NCBI RefSeq assembly: GCF_000003605.2
Contig: NW_003150763.1
Coordinates: 59,800 to 86,817, forward strand
Length of the DNA stretch: 27,018 nt
Direction of reading: 5' to 3'
DNA from: Saccoglossus kowalevskii
Taxonomy: Eukaryota; Hemichordata; Enteropneusta; Harrimaniidae
Shown here: positions 9,801-19,526 of the stretch, piece after piece
How positions within the stretch are numbered: position 1 is the first letter of the stretch
How the letters are laid out: each line of letters opens with the position of its first letter
Notes under the pieces: generated by a model
Databases searched by the model: none
What the model saw: the letters and a program-made list of their open reading frames with translations, nothing else
What the model was told of the DNA's origin: nothing
Translations under genes and position numbers: made by a program

Positions 9801-12338
9801 ACTAAACTGAACAATGAAAATTACTTCAAATCAGATGATAGAAACTAAAATATTTGGATACTTACGTTCACTTGTAAGGTGTCTAATTTTAGCTTTTTTG
9901 TCATTTATTGTCACCTGAAACTAATTCAGTTTAAAAATTGAAAAAAAGATAATGTTAAAAGTTGAATAAACTAAAGACGAGGAGAGCTTTAGAATGCATC
10001 ATGTTGTTGTCACAGTAATTAAAAATAATTAATACTGCTGATTTCACTAGTGAAGTACCAAAATTGTTGCACCTACATCGTGTTCGGCATGGGTCCCATG
10101 TGACGTATACATGTGTAAAACACATTGTCTATTTATGCAAATGCACATTTCAAATGTGATCAAATGTGATGCTTTGAGAGTAAAATCAGCAGTGGTGATT
10201 TCTTTTAATTCCAGTGACACAAAAACAACTTAACCATGCACTGAAATAAACTTCAGTCACAGATATTTACTTACTTTTCCATACAGATCATTTTCCATCG
10301 CTTCTTTTTGTTCAACACACTTTTCTAGTCTCTGTAAGTTAACAATAAATATACTTGATTTTGACACTGAATATCGCCCTCAACTAGAATATTTGTCAGG
10401 GCATTTTTGGTACTTTCTGGTAATATTCGTACCAGTTTTGGTACTGTCTGGCCAATCTGACTACCTCATGGGCATAAGTGGGTGTATACCAATTTCTGCC
10501 TTTGACTCTGTAATGCTCTTGGAAGAACTTTGTTTGAGAAATGCAATGGAAACTCCATTAAGAAGTTTGAATTTGTTCCACAAATCCGTGTTAAACCAAA
10601 CCTACTGTTCATGAAGTGAAATAATCAGCAAAAATACCTTTAATGCACTTGCTCTTTCTTTCGATAACCTGTCATTATTCGTCTGTAACGTTGATATTGA
10701 GTTTTTCAGTTCTTTCATGGTTTCAATAGCATTATCATAAACACTGGTGGTAGTTTTAACTGGATCTTTAATGGCATCCAGCACTACAGACCCAAGTTGG
10801 TACTGAAAGATAGATACACAGCATATTCAATGGCTACAAGAACAGAATAATGAACAATAAGTCATTGAAAATGACACAGTTCCCATTAAATTTTTGAAAG
10901 TTCTCTTTGTGCTCGTCATATTAAAGCGGAGGGGTTGTGGCGAGTGTGTCCTTGAAACATGAGTTCCAAGTGGCGTATACAACAGATTGTTTATTTACAT
11001 CAAAACACATGTTCCGTGTAGTAGTAATATGGCCAAAAATAAAAACAGCCGTTATTCGGCCATCTTTGATTTGATTATGAAACACACTAATATGTATGAT
11101 ATATAAGCCAAATACGAATGAAAATGGTACATAAATTGTGGAAATATAGTAGTAAGGCCAAAAAGTCAGATGGCTGTCAATCAGCCATCCTTGACCAGAT
11201 TTTGAAACAAATTGGCATGGACATGCATGCTAACATGTATAAAGTACATGTATGTGCCAAATTTGAATGAAAACTGACAGAGCACGTCCAAGATACCGCA
11301 TAAAAAAACAAAAACAAGATGCCTGTCAGTCGACCATCTTTGATCCAATTGCGAAATAAATCGTCATGGACATGTATCCTAACATGTATAATCTATGTAC
11401 CAAGTTTGAATGACAACTGACAAAGCATGTCCGAAATACAACATTTTCAAAAAACAAGATGGCTGCCAGTCGGCCATTTTAAATCAAATCGCTAAACCAT
11501 TGCATGTGCATATGTCCCACATAAGGTACTAGGCACATGCAAAGAATGAACAGAATCGATCCACAGGATTCTGAAATATTACTCTGGACAGACTGACGCA
11601 CAGACGGACACACGGACGGACACACGAACAGACGGACGAACAGACTCAGGAACTCACGGACGGTCCGGACATGTATCCTAACATGTATGATCTATGTACT
11701 AAATTTGAATGAAAACTGACAAAGCATGTCCATAATACGACATTTTCAAAAACCAAGATGGTTGCCAGTCGGCCATCTTTAATCCAATTGTAAAATAAAT
11801 CGTCATGGACATGTATCCTAACATGTATAATCTATGTACCAAGTTTGAATGAAAACTGACAAAGCATGTCCAAAAAACAACATTTTCAAAAACCAAATTG
11901 GCTGCCAGTCGGCCATTTTGAATTGAATCGCTACACCACTGCATGTGCATATGTCCCACATAAAGTACTAGGCACATGCAAAGAATGAACGGAATCAGTC
12001 CAAGGGATTCTGAGATATGACTCCGGACGGAAGCATGGACAGAGACCGAATTATAATAATTATATAATAAGCAGAGTTGATGCTAGTCTTGTTAACACAA
12101 GTCAAGGACTAACAGGAAATACAGAAACAGAATTTCTAAGCAACTCAAATATTAATCACCATGGCCAGAAATCAATAAACATCCATCTTGAAGGTATCAT
12201 TATTTACTATTTGGAACAATGAATTATTGTAAAAAATACATTGTAATTTCCATGAGAACATATGAAATGAAATAAAAATTTTTTTCACCAAAAACAGAGG
12301 TAGAAATTGCACAGGCAGTAAATAAATAAATAAATAAG

Positions 12339-12374
<36 letters not shown>

Positions 12375-15300
12375 GAATTCTACTTAGAGAACTGTCCTTT
12401 TATTGGTGGGGATTACAAATATAGTTCATCAGAACTAGTCGAGTCCGTAACCCCTGTATATTCAATTTCATAGTTTAATCACACAAATGGTAGTGTCCAT
12501 ATCTTATATAACGTAATGCTGGTCATGTGACACAAGGTCATGTCAGCGATATTGCTCTCTTCACACCTTGGTTGCTGACCAACAAACTAATATTTATATT
12601 CCAAACCACAATTATGTGAACATTTTTATTTTTACAGATTTTTGACTCACTGCCATGAACATCAAAACAAAAATTTCAACATTACAAAATTTTGCTATTT
12701 TTCTCTCTGAAAATAAAGAATTACAATACAGCAGGTATCCAGTGAGTCAATGCAAGGTTGATGATTTTAGGCTATGACGTTTAGTTTAGTTATTTGCATA
12801 ATGATATTGATACATTGTATGGAACATCTCCTGAATATTTAGACTCAGTTCCAGGCCTAGCAGTTGAGCAATAAACATCTTAGTTACAAGTGCTCCTCTC
12901 CAGTACATTATTCTCCCCCGGATTTGGTGACCAATACTCACTTAGTTCACTCTACCTTGAGAAGTCTGTTCTCAGTTTACGGCAAGTTTTCAGACATTAC
13001 CTTTATTTTATCAGCCTCCATTACTTTCTTCCATGAAAATTCAATACTTTGTCCTTTATATTTTTTAACATGGTACTCAAACTTGGTGACACCCAGGTTT
13101 TCCCTCGTGAAGGCTTGCTTTATTTCCACAATATAGTCTTCAAGCTCCATTCCACATGTCTTAGCTAATCCTTCCACAGTATCTAAATCAACTGAAAAAA
13201 AAAATATTTGTAGAATTCTGAAATCTGGTATTGCTCATTTTTTCTTGTTTGACACTTTGTGCTACCTATACATTTAATTACTATCTAATAGTCTAATTAG
13301 TCTTAGTTTAGGATTAGTGAAAAACTGTGGTAGCATTTATAATGTATTGTTACAATATGAAACTTAATGGATTTGTATAAACTATTATTTTCTTTTATTT
13401 TAGTATCGGTAGTGCATAAATAATTATTACATCAATAATTAAGATTAATTTAACCTTTTCACCACCAGTTCCCTCTTTTCATCACAAATTCACAAAATAG
13501 TCCTGCTTATATTCTGAACTTTCCTTCAGAAGATTGGGGGGTAGAACCTGAAAATTTACTCAAATTTTGTCTGTTGACTCCAAAATTAGGGTTCATTTCC
13601 AGAAATATTGAAGAATATGAGAAATGTGCAGAAAAATTTGGGTGAGAATGTCTGATGGTGAAAAGGCTAAGGTTAAAATGTGACATATTTTAATAGTCTA
13701 GTACCCGGTATGTTAAACTTGGTTTATGTGCCCTACTATTGGTAACGTGCTTATACTAGTTACTATACCGGTAGTATTATAAGAAGACTAAGAAAAACAA
13801 CAGAGAATAAGCTATGCAAAAATTGGAAATTTACAATGAATGCAGTAAAAGACAGAAAGCTGTATCCTACTTTATAACTTATTTGTAACAAATTTAAAAA
13901 AAAAACTTAGCTTTTATTCAAATTCATGTGAAATTATTCAAAATGAGGCACTTGTTGATTGGATAATGATAAACTTTGATAACTCATTAATATTAATTAG
14001 GATGGTGGATGGTATCACATTTCCATTTCAGGATTGGTCAATTTTAATTCTAACACCTAATTTGATATACACCCATAAAGTCTATTCAGCGAAAATTAAT
14101 TCCAGCTAAAATAAAGTATTTTACAGTATTAAAAAAGCATTTTGCCCTTCACTATAATGAACAGCCATACTCTTGGCACAACAAAACTGTTTCATTCATC
14201 TTTATAAATACTTATGAATATCACAATTTAAATGGAATCGAGAGCTTCTATTGGTTGTTTGAATAACATCACAATGTTTTCAAATAACATTGTGATGTTA
14301 TGCATTGTGCAGTTGATTGGCTGGCTGGATTAAACTGACATTGAAATTTATAAATATTCATCAAGATGAAGGGAACAGGTTTGTTGCACCGAAAGTAATA
14401 CTCTCAGTGCCAAGGCATTCCTTTCATTATAATAAAGATATATAAATTTCACAATTTAACTCGAAACAAAAGGTTTCTATTGGCTGATTAAATAACATTC
14501 ACTTGTTGATTGGCTAGTTGGATCAACTGCCATTGAAATATTCACAAAATAATATTTCAGTATATGTGTTAATGAAAATAAAAAGTTTGGCTAAAATATT
14601 TCTAATTAAGTTTTTCTCAAAACAAATAAAATCACATTGGTTTTATTTTCAAAGGGTAACTGTCTCAAGACAGTATGTTTGCAATATTGTAAATTATTAT
14701 CTCCAGGACATATGTTTTGATTTGCATCAGAATACATAAAATGAAACACCTATTTTCAAGATTTAGACCCATCTTTTACCCAAGGGATCCATATGGGTCA
14801 TTCCTAGTCTGAAAACTGAATTTTAATTATTACGATAAATGTCCATCACATTCCAGTGATGGGTTCAGAGCAATGACACAGCCCACTACCCTAAAACCAA
14901 CTTTACTCATACAAATGTATCCCAGAATGCAATGCACAAATAACATCATTGTAATGGTGCCCACCCCAAACCACCTGCAAGTTTGATTGATACGTGTGTG
15001 AATTTCACTCAGAAACAGTACAGGTACATATAAAATTGGAAGGTTTATATGCATGGTGTTTATACTACACTGAATCACAAATACCATGTTTGAACTTGAT
15101 GGTGAACCATAGAGGTTACTGCTACTGGAATTAGTTTTATTGTATTTAAATAATATGCAAATTAGACATTAGTATGCAAATTACCCACCGCCCTTAGGCC
15201 ATTAGCAGGGAAATATGAATCCCAAAATATCTCACAAACTTGAAAGTGTACATCATGGGATGACAACGAGATCTTCTCTGCGTTCATGAAAATTGCATAC

Positions 15301-15691
15301 CCTCATTTTGTATCTAAACCTTTGCTGCTGCATGCCCTTATTTGTTGCATTTACCCTTGGCTGCATAATTTTGAGAACATACATTTTGAAAAGGTGATTT
15401 CTGTGAAAGTAAGGCACCTTTACATTTTAATTTTTGCAAACTTTAAACACATTCATTGACTCTTATATAACAAGTTTACAACTCTCAAAAAGTTGTTTTT
15501 GTGATAAAATATACATGATCTTTAATTTGAGACTCACTGTCAACCTGCCAAGCGTCTTTGCCATTTGTTAATCGCAATCGGAAACCATCGTTGCCTTCAT
15601 TCAGTAGCATTGTCTCCATGTATAACTCGCCGCCTAGACCACCAACTTCAATTTGACTTAGTGTGTATCGCTCACTGTCGATATCCATCAT
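6848..15691 (-). CDS. XRCC4: XRCC4, LIG4-binding non-homologous end-joining factor (ten coding exons)
   Basis: Nuclear scaffold that binds and stabilises DNA ligase IV during double-strand break repair. Exons, in transcript order: 15691-15538, 13191-13001, 10802-10638, 10331-10275, 9920-9866, 9127-9083, 8478-8384, 7689-7580, 7122-7033, 6929-6848. All junctions are GT-AG and phases agree, giving 347 residues (human 336). Residues 1-115 form the globular head, with GFRLRLTNGKDAW at 36-48 matching human GFVITLTDGHSAW. A coiled-coil stalk follows (about 130-207). RLEKCVEQKEAMENDLYGK (171-189) and NDKKAKIR (195-202) match the human LIG4-binding segment. An acidic patch has T244 in EDETDEE, equivalent to the CK2-phosphorylated Thr bound by the PNKP FHA domain in human. 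Basic stretch KRRRIR (290-295) is a likely nuclear signal. The tail ends DDLFDEL (human EDLFDEI). An in-frame TGA precedes M1. A possible acceptor (ttgacag) at 15704 suggests a non-coding first exon. Introns range from 103 to about 2350 nt. Confidence 0.95.
7868..8086. mobile_element. MITE-like element of a TACTGTAAAATA family in XRCC4 intron 7
   Basis: The left end TACTGTAAAATACTTTATCT and the complement of the right end TACTGTAATTTACTTAAATT are diverged inverted repeats, followed on both sides by GGAAT(T/C) and ATTTTC(A/T)C-like sequence. A second, single-ended copy lies at about 14075-14130 in inverted orientation. Non-coding. Confidence 0.6.
8116..8353. mobile_element. MITE-like element (238 bp) in XRCC4 intron 7, next to the exon 7 donor
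   Basis: The left end ATAGACCACTTTCCCGGAAG pairs with the complement of the right end ATAGACTACTTTCCCGAAAG, with two mismatches in about 21 positions. The inner GGGGTG / CACCCC motifs also pair. The element ends only about 30 bp from the exon 7 boundary at 8384, so it lies close to the splice donor. Confidence 0.7.
8479..9082 (-). other. XRCC4 intron 6
   Basis: AT-rich intron with one TAGAGGGC word (8545-8552) followed by gcagtgtgcatcatgcagtg, which contains a tandem GCAGTGTGCAT. No gene or larger element seen. Confidence 0.5.
9285..9445. repeat. Repeat remnant with recurrent GCGGCTTCTA motifs in XRCC4 intron 5
   Basis: A TACTGTAAAATCTCTATTAG start is followed by AGAAGCGGCTTCTATTAAAA near 9300 and by GGCTTCTATTCGG and GCGGCTTCTAATACT at 9410-9440. 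The start resembles the TACTGTAAAAT element ends elsewhere in this gene. Weakly bounded. Confidence 0.45.
9629..9660. repeat. (GTTGT)n microsatellite
   Basis: About six imperfect copies of a GTTGT pentamer (tgttgtgttgtgttgttttg, continuing to tgttgg) lie in XRCC4 intron 5. Confidence 0.7.
9915..9923 (-). promoter_or_regulatory. Tandem splice acceptor of XRCC4 exon 5, six bases apart
   Basis: On the minus strand a T-rich tract leads to ttag (AG ending at 9921), then TTTCAG (second AG ending at 9915), then GTGACA. Both acceptors keep the reading frame. The first adds Phe-Gln (190-191), and with them the helix aligns without a gap to human DLYKRFILVLNEKK. I therefore take the upstream site as the main one. 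The downstream site would remove two residues from the LIG4-binding coiled coil. Confidence 0.6.
11040..12035. repeat. Block of ~140-bp dispersed/tandem repeats with ACGGAC-rich tails in XRCC4 intron 2
   Basis: The core AAGATGGCTGCCAGTCGGCC, followed by ATTTT or ATCTT, recurs in diverged form at about 11047, 11170, 11318, 11458, 11757 and 11897. Each is followed by GGACATGTATCCTAACATGT or a relative, tttgaatgaaaactgacaaa and gcatgtcc. Typical spacing is 140-148 bp. A tail of cagacggacacacggacgga (11595-11650) splits the block, so the 11320-11640 and 11660-12035 segments look like a duplicated composite. Same family as 3427-3600. Confidence 0.8.
12319..12374. repeat. (AAAT)n microsatellite
   Basis: About fourteen tandem AAAT/TAAA tetramers with a single interruption (aagt), in XRCC4 intron 2. 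Confidence 0.9.
12375..13000 (-). other. Remainder of XRCC4 intron 2
   Basis: Holds one GGTCATGTGAC word (12531-12541). Otherwise plain AT-rich intron leading to the exon 2 donor (gtaatg on the minus strand at 13000). Confidence 0.5.
13450..13670. mobile_element. piggyBac-like MITE in XRCC4 intron 1
   Basis: CCTTTTCACCACCAG (13454-13468) and the complement of 13652-13666, CCTTTTCACCATCAG, are 14/15 identical terminal inverted repeats. They are bordered by TTAA on the left (13450-13453) and CTAA on the right (13667-13670). TTAA duplication with CC-starting ends is the signature of piggyBac-type transposons. The 213-bp interior is non-coding, so it would need a transposase in trans. One base of the right duplication has changed. 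Confidence 0.7.
14075..14132. repeat. Single-ended copy of the TACTGTAAAATA element end
   Basis: The complement reads AATACTGTAAAATACTTTAT, then TTTAGCTGGAATTAATTTTC. It closely matches the left end of the element at 7868 in inverted orientation. No partner end is seen nearby. Confidence 0.6.
14215..14552. repeat. Diverged direct duplication, ~130-bp units, in XRCC4 intron 1
   Basis: A segment around 14215-14352 (TCACAATTTAA, CTTCTATTGGTTG, AATAACAT, TTGATTGGCTGGCTGGAT, CATTGAAAT, ATATTCA) recurs in the same order at about 14447-14552 (TCACAATTTAA, TTTCTATTGGCTG, AATAACAT, TTGATTGGCTAGTTGGAT, CATTGAAAT). The first copy carries an extra perfect hairpin. Confidence 0.65.
14263..14301. repeat. 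Perfect 16-bp stem hairpin
   Basis: ATAACATCACAATGTT (14263-14278) and its exact complement AACATTGTGATGTTAT (14286-14301) flank a 7-base loop. It sits inside the first copy of the duplicated unit and is absent from the second, so it is a later insertion or fold-back expansion. Confidence 0.8.
14553..15537 (-). other. 5' part of XRCC4 intron 1
   Basis: No transposon ends or RNA gene recognised. An 85-codon minus-strand ORF at 14830-15087 shows no domain and has no splice context. The intron starts at 15537 with a consensus gtgagt donor on the minus strand. Confidence 0.5.
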
Positions 15692-15703
15692 GAATCGAAC
15701 TGC

Positions 15704-15942
15704 CTGTCAAAGCGAAAGTAATCAAACCCACTCTCTCAGCGTCCTTAGCTGCTACCCTATGACCTCAAAAAATCCACTTCCTGTTTCCCGTGATTCATTT
15801 CTGCAACATGGCCGGCTAGTGTATTGTTAGGTTTCGTGGCACACATTTCAGACGTTTTTACATAGTTTGTGTCTTATTGGCGGAATCTGAGAGAATCAGA
15901 AGTCCGTTTTTGATGTAGACATTCCATTAAGAGGCAAACAAA
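15704..15942. promoter_or_regulatory. Shared bidirectional promoter of XRCC4 and TMEM167A
   Basis: Fewer than 250 bases separate the two divergent start codons (15691 minus, 15943 plus). Visible sites are CCACTTCCTG (15774-15783, ETS/GABPA consensus), CAACATGGCC (15804-15813, a YY1-type CCATGTT on the other strand) and ATTGGCGG (15876-15883, inverted CCAAT box overlapping an E2F-like GGCGG). No TATA box is seen. ETS, CCAAT and YY1 sites without TATA are typical of divergent housekeeping promoters. Transcription start sites cannot be read directly. Confidence 0.7.
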
Positions 15943-18576
15943 ATGGTGAGTATTTCGTGAAGACAAATCTGAACTACATTACATTGTATGACATCGAGTG
16001 ACATACGGCTGTACATGAAGTTGTTCCAGTTTATCGATTTGAGGTGGTCCTGTACNNNNNNNNNNNNNNNNNNNNNNNNNNNNNNNNNNNNNNNNNNNNN
16101 NNNNNNNNNNNNNNNNNNNNNNNNNNNNNNNNNNNNNNNNNNNNNNNNNNNNNNNNNNNNNNNNNNNNNNNNNNNNNNNNNNNNNNNNNNNNNNNNNNNN
16201 NNNNNNNNNNNNNNNNNNNNNNNNNNNNNNNNNNNNNNNNNNNNNNNNNNNNNNNNNNNNNNNNNNNNNNNNNNNNNNNNNNNNNNNNNNNNNNNNNNNN
16301 NNNNNNNNNNNNNNNNNNNNNNNNNNNNNNNNNNNNNNNNNNNNNNNNNNNNNNNNNNNNNNNNNNNNNNNNNNNNNNNNNNNNNNNNNNNNNNNNNNNN
16401 NNNNNNNNNNNNNNNNNNNNNNNNNNNNNNNNNNNNNNNNNNNNNNNNNNNNNNNNNNNNNNNNNNNNNNNNNNNNNNNNNNNNNNNNNNNNNNNNNNNN
16501 NNNNNNNNNNNNNNNNNNNNNNNNNNNNNNNNNNNNNNNNNNNNNNNNNNNNNNNNNNNNNNNNNNNNNCAGCTCCACCCATGCGCAGTTTCAAACATTT
16601 ACATTTCGAGTTATTATATGAGTAGTGGGGGAATTTACCGGCGACTGACTAACTATGCCGATCCCACTTTAGGTCATCTTTTATTAGCCAAGAAACGTTC
16701 CGAGCGCCTGTGGTCCTGTATTAAATCCAACTGCCAATGAACGCCGACAGGCCAATTGGAGCTACTCCACAAATCGACTTAATTGGAGGGTAATAGTTCT
16801 TTATCGCCCTTCGCCCAATAACACTAAACCTGCCCCTCTAGTGCCTCGCATAACAAATTACATAGGGAGGCTGATGTGTTAGGGATCGGGTGAGGGGTGT
16901 GTGTGGGGAGCAATTTCCCAGGTCATTCTTGGGTGTACCTGGAATAGATGGTTGCCAAATTTACATCTAAAGACTCGTACATACGTACCTGAAACAGTCG
17001 TTATTTGTACACTTGCATGGTTATGGAAATGCATGTACAAAATTGCGTGTAAATTGATTAAAAATCAAAGCTTTTGAAATACTATGATGTTTTTTCAAGT
17101 GCTAAATTATGTCATGACACAGTGATTATGCATTATTATATACTTAATTAAACTTGTTTCATTTGTTGGTCCAATCTTCCAGGCCATAGTTTTTAAAAAC
17201 ACTCTAGACTATGAAAGTCATTGAACCCAGAGCTTGACAAAACCGTACTATACTGCATTGTGAGTTATGCCATCATGAATTGTCAACCAATGTGTACAAA
17301 TGGTTATTGAACATCTTAAATGAAGTGTGTCAGTGGTGCTGGTGTGTGACCTTAACATAAGGTCATAAAGTAACCCTGCCAGCCTGGATTCATGTACGAA
17401 TATTTACATTTTTTCTGCGATTTTTTTTAAAATAAATTATCATGATAAATTTAACAGCATTTTGAAGGTCCTCCAGCATGTAATGATAACATTATTACCC
17501 TACTAAAATATCAGAGGATACAGTATAATAATAAAAAGACATTAGCATAACAAAAAAGTGAGGTACAAGGCCATCCCATCCCTGGTAAATTTATTTAGGA
17601 CTTTTTGCAATAACAGTACACCAATACAGATAAGCATGCATCTTCTATTGCATTGGTGATTTGTATATTGTATTATTGAAATATTTTGAAAATTGAATGT
17701 TGTAAACAATTTTACTGAAAATCAATTCTTGATTGTGGTTATATATAATTTATTCCACATTATAATGCTAAATAAATTAAGTCAGGCTAAAAGCAATGTC
17801 AACATGGTTCTTATTTATATTCCATGTACCGGTACATTTAATGCCTATTTTGCTGGAATTACTGGTTGTGAAATCAATATTGGAATTTGTGTTGTACATG
17901 TCATTAAATGCATTGTTTATTTTTTATTTCAGTCGGCATTATTTAATTTCCAGAGTTTATTAACAGTTATAATACTTCTAATTTGTACATGTACCTATAT
18001 TAGAGCACTAGCTCCAAGAATGTTGGATAAAAACAAAGAAGGGTAAGTTGGATTTTCTCCCTCAGTTCAACTTTATTTTTTTCAGTTTTGATTTTTGACT
18101 AATTTTTTGTATTGAGTTTAAGTGACTGAACGTTTTTTTTTTCATAAACATTTTCAAAAACATCTTGAATAATTCTAATATTAATTAATTTTTAGCACTC
18201 ACAAAATTTAATAGTAGTGTCATCTATAACAAAGGTGCCGGTCCAAATGCAATTTCAACTTTGTTACTGAAATAGATTACTGAATTTGGCTTTTTGACAG
18301 AACAGAGCCTCAGTTTTGTTTATTTTGTAACAATTCTCTGTTTTTAGTGAATAATATTTTCAACATTCATGGTGAAAACACTGCTGTACATCATGTGTGT
18401 TGCTTTCTCCTGATTTTCTGAAACTGTGTTTTCCCATTTAACACCCATGGTGTTTGTTTTCCTTCTGTAGATTACTGGGAATATTTTGGAAGTGTGCCAG
18501 GATAGGAGAACGGAAAAGTGAATATGTAGCTGTATGTTGTATTGCTATGGCAGTCAGCATTTTATTCTGGCAGTGA
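15943..18576 (+). CDS. TMEM167A: TMEM167A / Kish-A, early secretory pathway membrane protein (three coding exons)
   Basis: Small Golgi/ER membrane protein; the Drosophila homologue kish is required for constitutive secretion. Exons: 15943-15945 (ATG only, then consensus gtgagt), 17933-18042 and 18471-18576. They join in phase to exactly 72 residues, the usual length. The protein starts [20 protein letters not shown] and ends AVSILFWQ. Two hydrophobic segments (about 8-26 and 55-71) flank a conserved middle, including [12 protein letters not shown] (27-38) and [17 protein letters not shown] (44-60). Nearly every position agrees with the vertebrate protein as I know it. The upstream in-frame ORF from 17693 runs through intron sequence and is not the start. 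It is divergent from XRCC4. Intron 1 (about 2 kb) contains the assembly gap. Confidence 0.95.
16056..16569. other. Assembly gap (514 N) inside TMEM167A intron 1
   Basis: A run of N bases. The flanks GGTGGTCCTGTAC (ending 16055) and TGTGGTCCTGTATT (from about 16708) share GTGGTCCTGTA, so the missing part may be repetitive. No coding exon of TMEM167A is missing, because the ATG exon joins exon 2 in phase. Confidence 0.95.
16570..17932 (+). other. 3' part of TMEM167A intron 1
   Basis: Starts relatively GC-richer (16570-16930, including ggagggtaatagttctttat and cccctctagtgcctcgc) and becomes strongly AT-rich. One TACCGGTA palindrome lies at 17827-17834. No snoRNA with clear C/D or H/ACA boxes could be identified by eye. 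Confidence 0.5.
18043..18470 (+). other. TMEM167A intron 2
   Basis: GT-AG intron of 428 nt with donor gtaagt and a pyrimidine-rich acceptor ccttctgtag. No embedded element seen. Confidence 0.7.
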
Positions 18577-18788
18577 TGGTTTTTTTTTTTTTACGGAAAG
18601 ACTCGAGTCCACATGTTATAATAAGAAATTGTATTCTGTTCGTATCAACTAAAGAGGGCGCTGTTCATTGAGTATTCAGACTATAGAGGGCAACAATCGT
18701 CTCTGTTCATGGAATGTTAAATGCACTATGACAGAATCTCTTATATACTGGTTGAAGACGAGATGCATGGGAAGTATGGGACTATCAT

Positions 18789-18794
18789 AATAAA
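18789..18794 (+). terminator. Candidate polyadenylation signal of TMEM167A
   Basis: AATAAA lies 213 nt past the stop codon. A second AATAAA is at about 19365, so a longer 3' UTR is possible. Confidence 0.45.
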
Positions 18795-18799
18795 TAACT

Positions 18800-19526
18800 A
18801 TATCACTGAGTTTTCTTTTTTTAAATTATCTTGTACTTTCAATACTGAATGCAATTTTCTTATGTACCGGTAAGCTGTATAGTATACTAGCTATTAATCA
18901 TAGATCTGTATTGTTAACATAAAATGACCAAATTTCTTGTCATCTGATCACTTTAATGTATGCCAATGTTGGTGATAGAATTCACCTTTTTGCAACCATT
19001 CATTGCTTTTAATGTTCTGACATTTCTGTGTTTTTTTTTGTACAAGCACATTCCCTCAACAACTGAGAGACTGTGGTTCAAACAATCAATATGTACAGAA
19101 CCACATATTTTACCATTCTATCAGTTCTACCAGAAATATCAAAGCTGCATGACACATAAGATGGATGAAATGTGAATGGCGTCTATTTCTGACCAGCCAT
19201 TCAAATAGTTTGTTTTAGATAAAGAAAGGGTAGAGTACAGGGTGCAGTGATTTGAGGGTTGATACAAAAACATTTACCGTTAAGACATTGTGAGTTAACA
19301 GAAATATCAAATGAAAGATGCAAATTACTGTAATATTCAGAAAGTTTTATTTCATATTTCAATAAATTAAATATAAGATTTACTGGAGCTATAGATACAA
19401 TCCAGTACTTGTAAACATGCGTCTTTTGAGTATAAATTGACTTGTGCCAATATTGGTCATGTGACTCACTGTATAAGTCACTTTGTTTATTTTCTCTTCG
19501 TTTATAAAGATTGCCATATTTCTACT
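18800..19526. other. Intergenic or extended 3' UTR of TMEM167A
   Basis: AT-rich, with TACCGGTA at 18865-18872 and GGTCATGTGAC at 19455-19465. A 71-codon ORF (18960-19175) is not recognisable. Confidence 0.45.

Noticed and set aside
14830-15087. 85-codon minus-strand ORF in XRCC4 intron 1
   Set aside because: No domain, no splice sites in phase with the XRCC4 exons, and the head domain is complete without it.
15927-16740. Long ORFs on both strands across 16056-16569
   Set aside because: They exist only because the 514-base N gap contains no stop codons; the flanks show no shared protein.
16040-16780. Inverted TCGATTTG(A/T)GG on both sides of the assembly gap as transposon ends
   Set aside because: Only about 10 bases agree and the interior is mostly unknown, so no element can be claimed.
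17693-17932. N-terminal extension of the TMEM167A ORF
   Set aside because: This part is intron: a clear acceptor precedes 17933, and joining to the ATG at 15943 gives the exact family length.
16570-18470. Intronic snoRNA or scaRNA in TMEM167A
   Set aside because: The human locus region is known for a scaRNA, but I could not find paired C/D boxes or an H/ACA fold here by eye.
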